Source: Cohaesibacter haloalkalitolerans
Lineage (GTDB): Bacteria; Pseudomonadota; Alphaproteobacteria; Rhizobiales; Cohaesibacteraceae
Assembly (NCBI RefSeq): GCF_003574655.1
Contig: NZ_QNUM01000002.1
Span: 124,001-188,000, forward strand
Reading direction: 5' to 3'
DNA: 64,000 bases
Part shown: positions 27,412 through 37,825 of the stretch, in pieces
How the letters are laid out: each line of letters begins with the position of its first letter
Numbering within the stretch: the first letter of the stretch is position 1
The notes under the pieces: model-generated
Seen by the model: only the letters and a program-made list of their open reading frames with translations
Databases searched by the model: none
Told to the model about the DNA's origin: nothing
Translations under genes and position numbers: made by a program

Positions 27412-28878
27412 TCAATGTGGCCTGTTCGGACCATCCACTATGACCAGATGATCAAAATTGACCAGCCCCAATCGCTCCCGATTGACGAAGCGATAAGTCA
27501 GAACCATCGCCGTGATGGCCAATCCCGCAGCCAGACCGACCCAGATCCCCTCGCCTTCCCACCCAAGTTTGAAGGCGCAGAAATAGGAGATGGGCAGCCC
27601 GCAGACCCAATAGCCGAAGACCGCAATGAACATCGGCACCTTGGTGTCGCTGAGACCACGCAGAGCACCGGCCATCGTTGATTGCAGCCCGTCCACAAGC
27701 TGGAACAGCCCCGCATAGGCAAGATAGCTGACGGCCAGTGCGTATGGAACGGTGTTGGCAGCAATCGTCGGATCCAGATACAGCCCGACCAGGAAATGCG
27801 GGAAGACCAGAAAGCTGAAACAGCTGAGCGAGTTGAACAGCGCCGAAATAACCACGGCGACCCAACCGGCACGGCGTACCCCTTCCTTGCAGCGCGCACC
27901 ATAGGCAAGACCGGTGCGGACTGTGATCGCCTGACTGAGCCCCAGAGGCACCATGAAGGCCAGCGAGGCGAGCTGAATGGCAACCGTGTGCGCGGCCAGG
28001 GCATCGGTGCTGATCCAGCCCATCAGGAAGACGGCAGCGGCAAACAGACCCACTTCGACCATGACCATCAGACCGATGGGAATGCCGACGCGGAACAGCT
28101 CAAAGAATCGCGGCCAGTCAGGCTTCCAGAAGTGGAAAAGCAGATTGTATTTCTTGTAGCTCTTCTTGCGCAGCACATAGGCCACCAGCAGAACAAAGAC
28201 AAAGGTCTGCACCACGGAGGTGGAGATCCCTGCCCCGATCAGACCAAGCTCCGGGAAGCCGAACTTGCCGAACATCAGCACATAATTGCCGGCAAAATTG
28301 ACAAAGAAGCTGGCGATGGTGGTCAGCAGGATCACGCGGGTTTCGCCATGGGCTGTTACCAGCGAGCGCAAGGCAACAAAACCGAGCGAGGGAAAGACAC
28401 CCAGTGCCGCAAAGTTGAGATAGCCCGCAGCCTTGGCCGAAATGTCCGGCATCTGGCCACCGATGCGATAGATATATTCACCCTGATAAAGGAGGGCCAT
28501 GATCAGCACCGATATGACAAAGGCGACCCAGATGCCCTGACGGGCTGAACGGCGCACGGAGGTTTCATCCTTGGCACCAATCGCCTGAGCAACCATCGGG
28601 CTGACGGCGGAAAGCGCACCGATGCCGAAAACCGCCACGGGATGCATCAAGGCTGAGGCCAGAGAGCCTGCGGCCAGCGCATCGCGGCCAATCCAGCCCA
28701 TCATGACCACGTCGGTGATCTGGAGAGAAAACTGTGCCAACTGGGCCAGCACCAGCGGCCAGGCCAGCGCCAGTGTGGCAGCGGCCTCGCCGCGCCAGGA
28801 AATCGGGGCACCAGAGTTGCTATCGGTTTGGGCAGTCAAATGGCTCTGCCCTTCCAGCACGGGTTGCTGGTCTTGCAT
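27412..28878 (-). CDS. MATE-family multidrug/Na+(H+) antiporter
   Basis: A 488-residue inner-membrane protein with twelve predicted helices in two pseudo-symmetric halves. It has typical MATE features: LALAWPLVLAQLAQFSLQITDVVMMGWIG at the start (helix 1-2), GSLASALMHPVAVFGIG after it, and the second-half counterpart with DALAAHTVAIQLASLAFMVPLGLSQA. It expels cationic drugs or metabolites by ion antiport. It is close to the NorM branch by its length and motifs. The PfpI gene follows in the same direction. Confidence 0.88.
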   Translation of the reverse strand: MQDQQPVLEGQSHLTAQTDSNSGAPISWRGEAAATLALAWPLVLAQLAQFSLQITDVVMMGWIGRDALAAGSLASALMHPVAVFGIGALSAVSPMVAQAIGAKDETSVRRSARQGIWVAFVISVLIMALLYQGEYIYRIGGQMPDISAKAAGYLNFAALGVFPSLGFVALRSLVTAHGETRVILLTTIASFFVNFAGNYVLMFGKFGFPELGLIGAGISTSVVQTFVFVLLVAYVLRKKSYKKYNLLFHFWKPDWPRFFELFRVGIPIGLMVMVEVGLFAAAVFLMGWISTDALAAHTVAIQLASLAFMVPLGLSQAITVRTGLAYGARCKEGVRRAGWVAVVISALFNSLSCFSFLVFPHFLVGLYLDPTIAANTVPYALAVSYLAYAGLFQLVDGLQSTMAGALRGLSDTKVPMFIAVFGYWVCGLPISYFCAFKLGWEGEGIWVGLAAGLAITAMVLTYRFVNRERLGLVNFDHLVIVDGPNRPH

Positions 28879-29358
28879 GATATCACCAGGGTTTGCGAGA
28901 TTATTCAGTTCTTCGCCGGCGACCCTGGGGGCATATTTCCATCCACAGCAATCGCCATGGACGGTGCGCCATAAGTCTTCAACGCCGAGCAGTCATATGA
29001 TCGGAGACAAACCCTATCTGTGTTGTCTCTCCATGTATAGTGCTATTATTGCCTCATGTAACTTTTCCTTGCGCAGGCGATGCACTCACATCTCCTGCTT
29101 TCAGGCAAGCCAATTGATGCCCGATGAAAGTTGCCCGCGCCCGGCGATTTGACCAAAGCTGAGGAAAAAGAACTGGCCTCAATCGGGGAGCCGTTATAAA
29201 ACGGAGATCATAGGTATTTTGCCCTTCTGGCAAGCGTTGCTGCCGACCATTTTCAAGCGCAGCCTTGCACGGGCTATCCGGTCATACTGATTTGCTTTTT
29301 TCGAGATTGCTCTTCCGCGGGATCCCTTCCCGACCGGAGCCGACGTCCCGAGGTTGAC
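28879..29358. other. 480-bp gene-free interval between MATE and lipoprotein genes
   Basis: The divergent flanking genes must have promoters here. A plus-strand open frame (28622-29152) starts inside the MATE gene and has no recognisable features. A short GAACGG-type inverted repeat (CCGTTATAAAACGG, 29191-29204) could be an operator but is unassigned. Confidence 0.4.
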
Positions 29359-29907
29359 ATGTTGCGCGCAAAACCATCTCTCCGTTCCACCTTCGCCCTA
29401 GCCCTCCCCTTAGCTCTCATGGCCGGGCTCGCCGGATGCCAGACCATGCCGATGGGCATGGAAGAGATGAGCGAAGCGCTGTCCTCGGGCGAGGCGATAA
29501 GCGGCGAAGCGCAGTGGGGCTTTTCGGCGGCGAGCGGTGATGTGCTGCTGGTTGGCCTGCAGGACGCATCCGGCGTGCTCAGATCCACCGAAGTGATCCC
29601 CACGCCGGGTGTTCAGCACGCGGATTTTGCCTTGTCGATCAGCAGCAACGACCGGACCAAATGCGCCTCGCGCGGGTCCTGCCGGTATTCGGCCGAGCTG
29701 CGGGCTGGCAATGCGGTCAAGGCCAGCGGCTATGTCTATTACACCACCACCCAGCATCCGGTAATCATGATGACATCGGCCATTGCTGCCCCACCGGAAG
29801 CCGCAGCGGCGGCGTTCGATGCGCCAACCACCAGCCAGATCGCCGCTCCGTCCACTGTCGAGCAAGGGAGTGACCGTCAGAGTCTGCCCGCCCCGGTCTA
29901 TAGATGA
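29359..29907 (+). CDS. Putative outer-membrane lipoprotein, YbaY/YscW-like
   Basis: A 182-residue protein with a lipobox LAGC at residues 24-27, so it is predicted to be lipidated. The mature part has a beta-rich region (GDVLLVGLQDASG, ADFALSISSNDRTKC, RYSAELRAGNAVKASGYVYYTT). Its order resembles YbaY/YscW-type lipoproteins, which have a V-x-L-x-DxS opening and a final gain-of-strand pattern; this is a weak resemblance. Met-rich MPMGMEEM follows the lipobox. The C-terminus is Ala/Pro-rich. GAGG precedes the ATG. Confidence 0.6.
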   Translation: MLRAKPSLRSTFALALPLALMAGLAGCQTMPMGMEEMSEALSSGEAISGEAQWGFSAASGDVLLVGLQDASGVLRSTEVIPTPGVQHADFALSISSNDRTKCASRGSCRYSAELRAGNAVKASGYVYYTTTQHPVIMMTSAIAAPPEAAAAAFDAPTTSQIAAPSTVEQGSDRQSLPAPVYR

Positions 29908-30128
29908 GCCAAGGCGCATGAGGATCATCAGAGCGGGAAAGGCATGCCGATTTGTGGTGGCTGGCACGCTCTTGATGTGAATCGGGGGGAGGCTATATTA
30001 ATGAAGGCCCTTGACCTTGGTTGCGAGGTTAGGCACCTTCCCGCCCGTTCAATCACATGTTCCGAATGACATGCGCTTTCAGTTTCAACCCTGCCGGTCA
30101 TGGACCGGTCAAGTGGAGTTGCCCCAAG

Positions 30129-31121
30129 ATGATGACCCCTGCTGCGTCCTTTATCGATATCAGACATCCTGAGCAGCCGTTGCCGGACAGCTTCAAGGGC
30201 AGCGTTGTCGCAATCGGCAATTTCGACGGCATGCATCGGGGCCATCAGGCCGTTTTGGAAGACGCCGTCAAGGAAGCGCGCGCGACAGGGCTCAAGGCGA
30301 TCATGCTGACCTTCGAGCCGCATCCTCGCACCCTGTTCCGCCCCAATCGTCCGGTGTTCCGCCTGACCCCGCATGAGGAAAAGGCGCTGGTCGCCAAGGC
30401 GCTCGGCCTTGATGGCATGGTGTCGCTGACCTTTGACGAGGCCTTTGCCAGCCAGTCGCCAGACCTGTTCATCACCGACATGCTGATCTCCAAGCTCAAC
30501 GCCAGAAAGGTGATTGCCGGCTATGATTTCCATTTCGGCAAGGACCGGGTGGGCACCCCGGACTATCTCAAGGAAAAGGGCGAGGCGCTGGGTATCGGCG
30601 TCACCATCGTTGACATGAAGACCGACCGCTCGGGAGATGCCGTGTCATCAACCCGCATCAGGCAGGCGCTGGAAGACGGGGCGATCGCTCCGGCCAACCG
30701 GCTGCTCGGCTATCGTCATTTCTTCTCGGGCGTGGTGATTCATGGCGCCAAGAACGGACGCAAGCTGGGCTATCCCACGGCCAACATGACGCTACCGGAG
30801 AACAGCCGCCTCAGGGAAGGCGTCTATGCGGTCAAGTTCGTGCGCAAGGACGGTTCCCTGCATGATGGCGTGGCCAGCTTTGGCCGTCGGCCGATGTTCG
30901 ACAATGGCCCGCGGGTCTTCGAGGTGCATATCTTCGACTTCGAGGGCAATCTCTATGATGAGGAAGTTCGGGTCATTCTCTACAGCTACCTGCGCGAAGA
31001 GATGAAATTCGACGGCCTTGACGCGCTGATCAACCAGATGGATACGGACAGCGTTCAGGCCCGCGCCATTCTGCGCTATGCCGAACCACTGTCCGAACTG
31101 GAAACACGGCTCTGGGATTGA
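30129..31121 (+). CDS. ribF: Bifunctional riboflavin kinase / FAD synthetase
   Basis: RibF phosphorylates riboflavin to FMN and adenylylates FMN to FAD. The 330-residue protein has the nucleotidyltransferase half first (AIGNFDGMHRGHQ with HxGH, later GYDFHFGKDR and SSTRIRQAL). The riboflavin-kinase half follows (GRKLGYPTANM near residue 220, then EVHIFDF). ATG 30129 is chosen for its position before the conserved region, with GGAG 10 bases upstream. A longer frame begins at 30057. FAD made here is a cofactor of the ETF-QO and others. A strong terminator follows. Confidence 0.93.
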   Translation: MMTPAASFIDIRHPEQPLPDSFKGSVVAIGNFDGMHRGHQAVLEDAVKEARATGLKAIMLTFEPHPRTLFRPNRPVFRLTPHEEKALVAKALGLDGMVSLTFDEAFASQSPDLFITDMLISKLNARKVIAGYDFHFGKDRVGTPDYLKEKGEALGIGVTIVDMKTDRSGDAVSSTRIRQALEDGAIAPANRLLGYRHFFSGVVIHGAKNGRKLGYPTANMTLPENSRLREGVYAVKFVRKDGSLHDGVASFGRRPMFDNGPRVFEVHIFDFEGNLYDEEVRVILYSYLREEMKFDGLDALINQMDTDSVQARAILRYAEPLSELETRLWD

Positions 31122-31166
31122 GCCCTCAGGCTCATCAGGAACGACCATCTTTGCAAGACCGGATCG

Positions 31167-31189
31167 AGAGGCCCCTTGGGGCCTCTTTT
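31167..31189 (+). terminator. Intrinsic terminator of ribF
   Basis: An uninterrupted 9-bp inverted repeat AGAGGCCCC/GGGGCCTCT with only TT between the arms (functional loop CTTG), then T-rich. Confidence 0.85.
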
Positions 31190-31214
31190 CGTTTGCGAGA
31201 CCGACTGAACACCG

Positions 31215-32072
31215 TCAATCCATGTCGATCAGGGTGCCATTGATCCAGCCCTGCTGGTCGCCTGTGGCCACCAGATGCCAGACCTCGGGATGGCCGAGGG
31301 GCTTGAAGGTGCCACTGCGGATGACATCCACCGCCGCACCCTTACCGATCACCTTGATGACATTGTCCGCATAGGATGGCCAGCGGCGCAGGTTGGCGTC
31401 GGTCAGCAGGGTTGGTCCGGTTGCATCATCCTGCCGTTCTCCCAGCAGCGAGGCTCGCAGGCTATCAAGGGGAAACAGCGGATTGGGGTCGATCTTGCGG
31501 CCCGCTGCGATTTCAAAGTGACCGGCGATGAAGGAGAGATCATAACGGGCGATCAGGGTCTGACAGATGGCTACAAGCGTCCTGATCTGCGCCGGGGTGT
31601 AGTCGAGCCACCAGCCCTTGCCATGGGCGCGGGTCGCCGCAAAGGCAAAATGCAGGCCGTCGGTGCCATCGCGATAGTCGCCCTTGAACCATGGCTGAAA
31701 GGAGCCATCCCGCATCTTGGCACATTTGCCCAGATTGACCATCTCTATGCCGAAGGCAAAGGCATTGACGCCACTTTTGCCCTTGTAGCTGCTCTTGCCA
31801 GCGTGCCAGGCGCAGCGGTTGAAGGCGACCTGCTGGGTTACGGTTCCGTCGCGCTCAATGGTCAGATGGGCCGAGGCCTTGGCATCCGGTTTCAGGAACC
31901 AGCGGACGGCACTGCCATTGTCAAGGCGGCCTGCTGTGTCATGCAGGATGATGCCGCGCGGCGCAAAGGTGGCGGACTGGTTGGGTGACCGTGCAAAGGC
32001 TACGGGCTCGCCATTGTGGCAAAGGCTGTGGTTGCGGATGGTGAATGGATTGGAGGCCGAGGTGTCGAACAT
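31215..32072 (-). CDS. N-acetylmuramoyl-L-alanine amidase (Amidase_2) with C-terminal SH3-like domain
   Basis: A 285-residue zinc amidase that cuts the bond between MurNAc and the stem peptide of peptidoglycan. Zn ligands and catalytic parts are visible: IILHDTAG (His44), CAWHAGKS (His90), FGIEMVN (Glu), and IAGHFEIAAGRKIDPNP, where the His and Asp bind zinc. After residue 210 an SH3-like domain appears (VIGKGAAVDVIRSG...VATGDQQGWINGTLI). There is no signal peptide, so it may act on imported muropeptides or be released another way. The layout resembles phage endolysins, but no other phage gene is present. Confidence 0.85.
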   Translation of the reverse strand: MFDTSASNPFTIRNHSLCHNGEPVAFARSPNQSATFAPRGIILHDTAGRLDNGSAVRWFLKPDAKASAHLTIERDGTVTQQVAFNRCAWHAGKSSYKGKSGVNAFAFGIEMVNLGKCAKMRDGSFQPWFKGDYRDGTDGLHFAFAATRAHGKGWWLDYTPAQIRTLVAICQTLIARYDLSFIAGHFEIAAGRKIDPNPLFPLDSLRASLLGERQDDATGPTLLTDANLRRWPSYADNVIKVIGKGAAVDVIRSGTFKPLGHPEVWHLVATGDQQGWINGTLIDMD

Positions 32073-32718
32073 GATGTTGCTTTTGTCCCTGTTGCTTTCT
32101 CTCCGGCTTCTCTTCTGGTTCCTGTCTGCTTCTGGCCCGCAGGGGACCTATCGGCCTGAAATCATCGGAAGCCGCCGGGCAAGCATCGCATGGCAGGGGA
32201 AACGGGGGATTTGTGGGATTTGTCGAGCAGGCCGAACCACGCCTGTCGCCCCAGCCACCAAGGGGCCGGACTGCTGCTCGGCACCCATGCGACAAAAGCG
32301 CTGTTTTTCGAGAAAACAACGGCCATGGGGGGCTTGTGCTCAGGGAAGGCATGAATTAATGTCGCGCGCGAGAAAAAGGCAACCGCGATGCTTACGAGAC
32401 ATGCCCCGCGCATGAAACCAGATATGAGACTTGCCCAGTTCCGGTGCTATGCACCCCCCGCCGCAGGCCACATTGGCCAGATAGCCAGTCGAATTACTGG
32501 CCCGGCCTTCGTGTAACTGGCGCAGATGCAGCGCCCACGAGGGACCGGGACGAACAAGGGGCCGGGTGCACTTGCTGCCACCTGTTGCCTTTTCCCACGA
32601 ATTCAATAGCTTGACCGAACCACACCTCGCCGCAGGACAGCCACTTCAAGGGCCTATCCGCGGTTTTGCTCGCAAAGAGCCTTAGACGACTGGTCGAGCT
32701 GCACGGAAGTGATAGACA
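32073..32718. other. 646-bp gene-free interval between amidase and ileS
   Basis: Between divergent genes. I see several short frames (for example 32162-32413 minus and 32071-32415 plus), none with a recognisable family or consistent codon choice. A small stem CCAGT/ACTGG lies at 32481-32496. No T-box or other known leader for ileS is evident. Confidence 0.45.
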
Positions 32719-35637
32719 ATGACTGAAGAACGCGATTATTCCAAAACGCTTTATCTGCCGCAGACCGATTTCCCCATGCGTGCGGGCCTGCCCAAGAACG
32801 AGCCCAAGATCCTTGAACGCTGGGAATCCATGAATCTCTACAAGGCGCTGCGCAAACGCTCCGAAGGCCGCGAGAAATATGTGCTGCATGATGGCCCTCC
32901 CTATGCCAACGGCAACCTGCATATCGGCCACGCGCTCAACAAGATCCTGAAGGACACCATTACCCGCTCCTTCCAGATGCGCGGCTATGATTCCAACTAT
33001 GTGCCCGGCTGGGACTGCCACGGCCTGCCGATCGAATGGAAGATCGAGGAAAAATATCGCAAGAAGGGCCAGAACAAGGACGCAGTTCCGGTCAAGGAAT
33101 TCCGTCAGGAATGCCGCGAGTTCGCCCAGCACTGGATCGGCATCCAGTCCGAGGAATTCAAGCGTCTGGGTGTCGTCGGTGATTTCGAGACCCCATACCG
33201 CACCATGACCTTTGATGCCGAGGCCCGCATCGCTAACGAGTTGATGAAGTTCGCCATGTCCGGCCAGCTCTTCCAGGGCTCCAAGCCGGTGATGTGGTCG
33301 ATCGTCGAGAAAACCGCACTGGCCGAAGCCGAGGTCGAGTATCAAGACCATACCTCCTTCACCATCTGGGTGCGTTTCCCGATCACCGGCCTGCATGGCA
33401 CGGTCGACGAAGACAAGATGGATGATATGCTTGATGCCGACGTGGTCATCTGGACGACCACCCCGTGGACCATCCCGGGCAACCGCGCCATCTGCTTCAA
33501 CCCGTCCATCTCCTATGGCCTTTATGAAATCACCGCTGCCGCAGAGGACAACTGGGGCAAGGTCGGCGACAAGCTGATCATGGCAGATGCTCTGGCTGAA
33601 AGCGTCTTCAAGGCAGCCCGCGTTGAAGGCTACGAACGCAAGTTTGACGTCGATCCCGCCCAGATTTCCGAATGCGCGCATCCGTTCGCCGGCCTTGACG
33701 GCGCCGATGGCTATTATGATTTCGATGTGCCGATGCTGCCGGGTGAGCATGTCACCGAGGAAGCCGGTACGGGCTTTGTGCATACGGCTCCGGGTCACGG
33801 TGCGGACGACTATGAAGTCTTCATCGCCAACCGCGAACGCTTTGCCGAATGCGGCACTCCGGAAATTCCGCACACCGTCATGGAAGACGGCTCCTATTTC
33901 CCGCATGTTCCGCTGTTCCAGGGTCTTTACATCCTTGACCGCAAGGGCGGCGAAGGCACCACCAACGGCGCCGTCATCAACAAGCTGGCGGACGTCGGCT
34001 TTCTGCTGGCACGTGGCAAGATCAAGCACAGCTATCCGCACAGCTGGCGCTCCAAGGCTCCGCTCATCTTCCGCAACACGCCGCAGTGGTTCATCGCCAT
34101 GGATCGCAACATTGACGGCGAAGGCGACACCCTGCGCAAACGGGCGCTCGAAGCCATTGACGCAACCCGGTTCGTGCCAAAGTCCGGCCAGACCCGCCTG
34201 CGTTCGATGATCGAAACCCGTCCGGACTGGGTCATCTCCCGTCAGCGTGCATGGGGCGTGCCGATCACCATTTTCGTCAAGAAAGACGATCCGACCGTCG
34301 TGCTTCAGGATAGTGAAGTGAACCAGCGCATCTTTGATGCCTTTCTGGAAGAAGGCGCCGATGCATGGTTTGCCGATGGGGCCAGGGAACGGTTCCTCGG
34401 GGCAGACTATGATGCGGAAGACTGGAAGCAGGTCACCGACATTCTCGATGTTTGGTTCGATTCCGGTTCGACCCATGCCTTCTGTCTGGAGCAGCGTGAA
34501 GACCTGAAATGGCCAGCGGATCTCTATTTGGAAGGCTCGGACCAGCATCGCGGCTGGTTCCACTCTTCCCTGCTGGAAAGCTGCGGCACCCGTGGCCGTG
34601 CGCCCTACAATGCCGTTCTGACCCATGGCTTCACCATGGACGAACAGGGCCGCAAGATGTCCAAGTCCATCGGCAACACCATCGCGCCGCAAGACATCAT
34701 CAAGGAATATGGTGCGGACATCCTGCGCATGTGGGTGGCCAGTGCGGATTATTCGGACGATCAGCGCATCGGGCCGGAAATCCTCAAGACCATCGCCGAC
34801 GCTTATCGCAAGATGCGCAACACAATCCGCTGGATGCTCGGCTCGCTGGCTCATTATGACGGCGCTGAAGTGGCCCTCTCCGACATGCCGGAGCTGGAAC
34901 GGCTGATGCTGCACCGTATCCATCAGCTCGACAGGCTGGTCAATGATGCCTACGACAATTTCGATTTCAAACGCATCATGCACGAGCTCAACTATTTCAT
35001 GGGTATCGAGCTGTCGGCCTTCTATTTCGACGTTCGCAAGGATGCGCTCTATTGTGACGCTCCAAGCTCCATGCGTCGCAAGGCTTCGCTCTATGTCATC
35101 CACGAGCTGTTCATCCATCTGACCGCATGGCTCTCCCCGATCCTGCCGTTCACCATGGAAGAAACCTGGCAGAGCCGCTATCCGTCGGAAAGCGACTCGG
35201 TTCACTTCCGCCAGTTCCCGGAGGTTCCGGGCGAATGGAAGGATGATGCGCTGGCAGCCAAGTGGGAGAAGGTGAAAGCCCTGCGCCGTGTTGTCACCGG
35301 CGCGCTGGAAATCGAGCGTAAGGAAAAACGTATCGGTTCCTCGCTGGAAGCCGCCCCGAAGGTCTATGTCGCTGACGCAGCGATCATGGATGCCATGAAG
35401 GGCATTGATCTGGCAGAAATCTCCATCACCTCGCAGGCCGAGTTGATCGCCGGAGATGCTCCTGCCGGAGCCTTCGTGATCGAAGACGTTAAAGGCGTTG
35501 CAGTTGTTCCTGCTCTGGCGGAAGGCAAGAAGTGCCTGCGCAGCTGGAAGATCCTGCCCGAGGTTGGCTCCGATCCGGACTATCCGGATCTGTCCCTGCG
35601 CGATGCGGCTGCCATGCGTGAAATCGATGCCGCGTAA
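32719..35637 (+). CDS. ileS: Isoleucyl-tRNA synthetase
   Basis: A 972-residue class I synthetase that charges tRNA-Ile and edits Val-tRNA. HIGH is present as [11 protein letters not shown] near residue 75, the CP1 editing region contains [13 protein letters not shown], and the KMSKS loop is [10 protein letters not shown] near residue 650. The anticodon-binding part follows. At the C-terminus the zinc site of the E. coli enzyme is degraded: only one Cys remains ([14 protein letters not shown]), a state I believe is common in alphaproteobacteria. It is followed by a terminator and then lspA. Confidence 0.97.
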   Translation: MTEERDYSKTLYLPQTDFPMRAGLPKNEPKILERWESMNLYKALRKRSEGREKYVLHDGPPYANGNLHIGHALNKILKDTITRSFQMRGYDSNYVPGWDCHGLPIEWKIEEKYRKKGQNKDAVPVKEFRQECREFAQHWIGIQSEEFKRLGVVGDFETPYRTMTFDAEARIANELMKFAMSGQLFQGSKPVMWSIVEKTALAEAEVEYQDHTSFTIWVRFPITGLHGTVDEDKMDDMLDADVVIWTTTPWTIPGNRAICFNPSISYGLYEITAAAEDNWGKVGDKLIMADALAESVFKAARVEGYERKFDVDPAQISECAHPFAGLDGADGYYDFDVPMLPGEHVTEEAGTGFVHTAPGHGADDYEVFIANRERFAECGTPEIPHTVMEDGSYFPHVPLFQGLYILDRKGGEGTTNGAVINKLADVGFLLARGKIKHSYPHSWRSKAPLIFRNTPQWFIAMDRNIDGEGDTLRKRALEAIDATRFVPKSGQTRLRSMIETRPDWVISRQRAWGVPITIFVKKDDPTVVLQDSEVNQRIFDAFLEEGADAWFADGARERFLGADYDAEDWKQVTDILDVWFDSGSTHAFCLEQREDLKWPADLYLEGSDQHRGWFHSSLLESCGTRGRAPYNAVLTHGFTMDEQGRKMSKSIGNTIAPQDIIKEYGADILRMWVASADYSDDQRIGPEILKTIADAYRKMRNTIRWMLGSLAHYDGAEVALSDMPELERLMLHRIHQLDRLVNDAYDNFDFKRIMHELNYFMGIELSAFYFDVRKDALYCDAPSSMRRKASLYVIHELFIHLTAWLSPILPFTMEETWQSRYPSESDSVHFRQFPEVPGEWKDDALAAKWEKVKALRRVVTGALEIERKEKRIGSSLEAAPKVYVADAAIMDAMKGIDLAEISITSQAELIAGDAPAGAFVIEDVKGVAVVPALAEGKKCLRSWKILPEVGSDPDYPDLSLRDAAAMREIDAA

Positions 35638-35659
35638 AGGTCGCATTTGAGCTTAAGGT

Positions 35660-35697
35660 AAAGCCGGGGTCTGGCGTGGTTCGGACCCCGGCTTTCT
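35660..35697 (+). terminator. Intrinsic terminator of ileS
   Basis: A perfect 12-bp stem AAAGCCGGGGTC/GACCCCGGCTTT with a 12-base loop; the T-run is short. Confidence 0.8.
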
Positions 35698-35754
35698 GCT
35701 ATCCCCGGTTAAGGCTCCTATTCTGCCTTTTCCCTTTTGCTTTCGGAGGCGTGC

Positions 35755-36291
35755 ATGTCGTCACGGTCGCTGGCCTATCTCATTGCCCTCACCGGCTTTC
35801 TGGTCGATCAGGCATTCAAGCTCTGGCTATTGTTCGGATATCAGATCGACAGTGTCATGCGCCTGCACGGGCCTGTACGGCTCGCCCCCTTCTTCGATCT
35901 GGTGCTGGTCTGGAACCGCGGCATTTCCTATGGCTGGCTGCAACAGGACGGCGATCTCGGCCGCTATCTGCTGATCGGACTGGCGGGAATTGCTGCCATT
36001 GTGCTGGCACTGTGGATCTGGCGGACCCGCGACCGGCTCACAGCCTTTGCTCTGGGGCTGGTGATGGGCGGTGCACTGGGCAACGGGCTTGATCGCATCC
36101 TGCACGGGGCGGTGGTCGACATGTTCCACTTCCATGTCGGCAGTTTCAGCTGGTATGTCTTCAACCTTGCCGACGTCTGGATCGTGGCTGGAGCCGCCTT
36201 GCTGGTGATCGAAAGTCTGTTCGGGGGTGGCAAATCGTCATCTGCAGCAAAAAGCGGCGCGGCCAGCCGCAAAGATGCCGCAAATGAGTGA
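35755..36291 (+). CDS. lspA: Prolipoprotein signal peptidase II
   Basis: A 178-residue inner-membrane aspartic protease that removes the signal peptide of diacylglyceryl-prolipoproteins. Four hydrophobic helices are evident. The catalytic dyad is Asp122 in GNGLDRILHGAVVDM and Asp140 in FNLADVWI, as in the family. The start is set by a near-perfect GGAGG 6 bases upstream of the ATG. The next gene encodes a lipoprotein, which is a plausible client. The C-terminal 25 residues are a Ser/Ala/Lys tail not needed for the fold. Confidence 0.92.
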   Translation: MSSRSLAYLIALTGFLVDQAFKLWLLFGYQIDSVMRLHGPVRLAPFFDLVLVWNRGISYGWLQQDGDLGRYLLIGLAGIAAIVLALWIWRTRDRLTAFALGLVMGGALGNGLDRILHGAVVDMFHFHVGSFSWYVFNLADVWIVAGAALLVIESLFGGGKSSSAAKSGAASRKDAANE

Positions 36292-36484
36292 TTAGTCCAG
36301 ACAGGTGAGCTTTTTCCGCCGGGCCCGGTGTTTTTGTCTCCCTTGAGGGACAACCTTCTCTTGATCTTGAGGCCCGTTCGGAAGTATGTCTAAATCTGAT
36401 AGGCACATTTTTAACGATGTGTATCAGGTTTGTTTGCGTATGGGCTGGCGCGTTGCTGCCCGAGTATCAAAAGGCGAGATCTTC

Positions 36485-37273
36485 ATGACTGTTAGACGGT
36501 ACAAGGACATTTTCCAATCCGGTGCCCCAACTCTCGAAAATCGGTCGGCTCGGTCGTCCGGTCTGGTCGCGCTTGCTGTGCTCGGCACCATGGGAATGAG
36601 CCTTGCCGGCTGTTCCAGCATGTCCAGTGCCACCTATGGCACGGGTGAGACCCATGAGCAGGAACTGCTGAATGACGTGACCGGCGTCTTCGGGATGCTG
36701 CCCAACGACAAGAAACAGACCACGATCGATTACAAGGCGCGCGCCGGACTGGTCCTGCCGCCACAGGATGCCCCCCTTCCCAATCCGAACGACAAGAGGA
36801 ACAATCCTTCCTATGCCGCCGCCGACTGGCCTCAGGACCCGGACGTGTTGCGCGAAATCTATAATGAGCGCATGGAGAACATGACCGACGCCGAGCGCGA
36901 GCAGTTGCTTGCCGCCATCCGCCGTCTGCCTCCGGAACAGCGCGATTCCATTATCAAGAACAACACCGCATCAGCCAAGTTCGCCCAGCAGATCAAGGAA
37001 CCGGATTACTCCAAAGGGCCGGTCAGCCCCTATGAGCAGGCCGAGTATGACAGGCAGGTCAAGGAACGCCTCGCTCTTATCAGAGGGAAGACGGACGGCG
37101 AAAAGAACAAGCGCAATTATCTGACGCAGCCGCCGGAACGTTTTACCGACGTACCACCGGAAGTGGCCGCCGAAATGGACAAGCTGAAGCAGGAAGAAGA
37201 AAAGCCGGGCAAGAAGCGCTTCTTCTCCCGTCTTTGGCCTTTCGGCAAGAAAGATCCCCAGACAGGATCCTGA
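36485..37273 (+). CDS. Lipoprotein of unknown function
   Basis: A 262-residue predicted lipoprotein. A basic N-terminus and hydrophobic run end in the lipobox LAGC at about residues 40-43. The mature protein is hydrophilic and proline-rich, with a helical middle part (EREQLLAAIRRLPPEQRDSI) and a Lys-rich C-terminus. It follows lspA by about 190 bases on the same strand, an arrangement seen in several alphaproteobacteria. I do not recognise an enzymatic domain. The frame extends upstream to 36386, but ATG 36485 places the signal sequence correctly and has AAGGCGAG upstream. Confidence 0.72.
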   Translation: MTVRRYKDIFQSGAPTLENRSARSSGLVALAVLGTMGMSLAGCSSMSSATYGTGETHEQELLNDVTGVFGMLPNDKKQTTIDYKARAGLVLPPQDAPLPNPNDKRNNPSYAAADWPQDPDVLREIYNERMENMTDAEREQLLAAIRRLPPEQRDSIIKNNTASAKFAQQIKEPDYSKGPVSPYEQAEYDRQVKERLALIRGKTDGEKNKRNYLTQPPERFTDVPPEVAAEMDKLKQEEEKPGKKRFFSRLWPFGKKDPQTGS

Positions 37274-37293
37274 TACTCAGTTACAGCACAGAT

Positions 37294-37333
37294 AAAAGGC
37301 CGCCTTCGATGGTTCCATCGGGCGGCCTTTTTT
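37294..37333 (+). terminator. Intrinsic terminator of the lipoprotein gene
   Basis: A long stem AAAAGGCCGCC/GGCGGCCTTTT, with an internal CGATGG/CCATCG stem, followed by TTTTTT. Confidence 0.9.
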
Positions 37334-37825
37334 GTTGGTCCTGTCATGGCACCCCGCTTTCCAGTGCCCGATGTCGGGCGACAGACCTTCCTGTCCCTGT
37401 CTCAGGCCACTCCGAATCTTTACAGACAGGATCACCCGATTCTCGGGCAAATGACCTTTGATCTGTCATCTTCCTCTCTGTTCGGGAGGAATCGCAGTCG
37501 ATAGAACGCAAAAATCTGCAAGACGATTCCGTACCGACTGGATAATTTCTCCTTGGAAACACGCATAAACCGGGTCGACAGATCCGTAAACCCACATGAT
37601 TTCTATTAATAATTCAGTAACGAATTGGCAGAAATCTGCGGCTCAAGGGCCAATTTGTGTTTTTTGTGCAACAGTCCCTGCAAAGTAATCCCCCCGATAA
37701 CAAGAGACGATTGATACAGCCGGAGAAACGAGTATTGTCAGTCTTGTCGCAAGCAGTGAATTACAGTTCTGACTGGACTGGTCACTGCAAAAAATTTTTT
37801 TGTTATGACAATGAAGGTCAGAAAC
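37334..37825. other. 492-bp leader region of the porin gene
   Basis: This precedes the porin with no ORF of its own. The proximal 200 bases are AT-rich and probably hold the strong promoter and 5' leader (37560-37800). I cannot identify a specific operator. Confidence 0.45.

Noticed and set aside
28622-29152. 176-codon plus-strand frame that begins inside the MATE gene and extends into the intergenic region
   Set aside because: Half of it is antisense to MATE; the remainder has no family resemblance, no convincing ribosome-binding site and ends in non-coding-like DNA.
31215-32072. Amidase with SH3-like domain considered as a prophage remnant
   Set aside because: No holin, tail, capsid, integrase or attachment repeats are nearby, and flanking genes are housekeeping.
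32162-32413. 83-codon minus-strand frame in the amidase-ileS interval
   Set aside because: Irregular composition and no protein family. Another frame lies on the opposite strand over the same DNA.
32494-35646. 1050-codon open frame on the minus strand opposite ileS
   Set aside because: It mirrors a certain, full-length ileS gene. Long antisense frames are expected in GC-rich coding DNA, and it shows no protein family.
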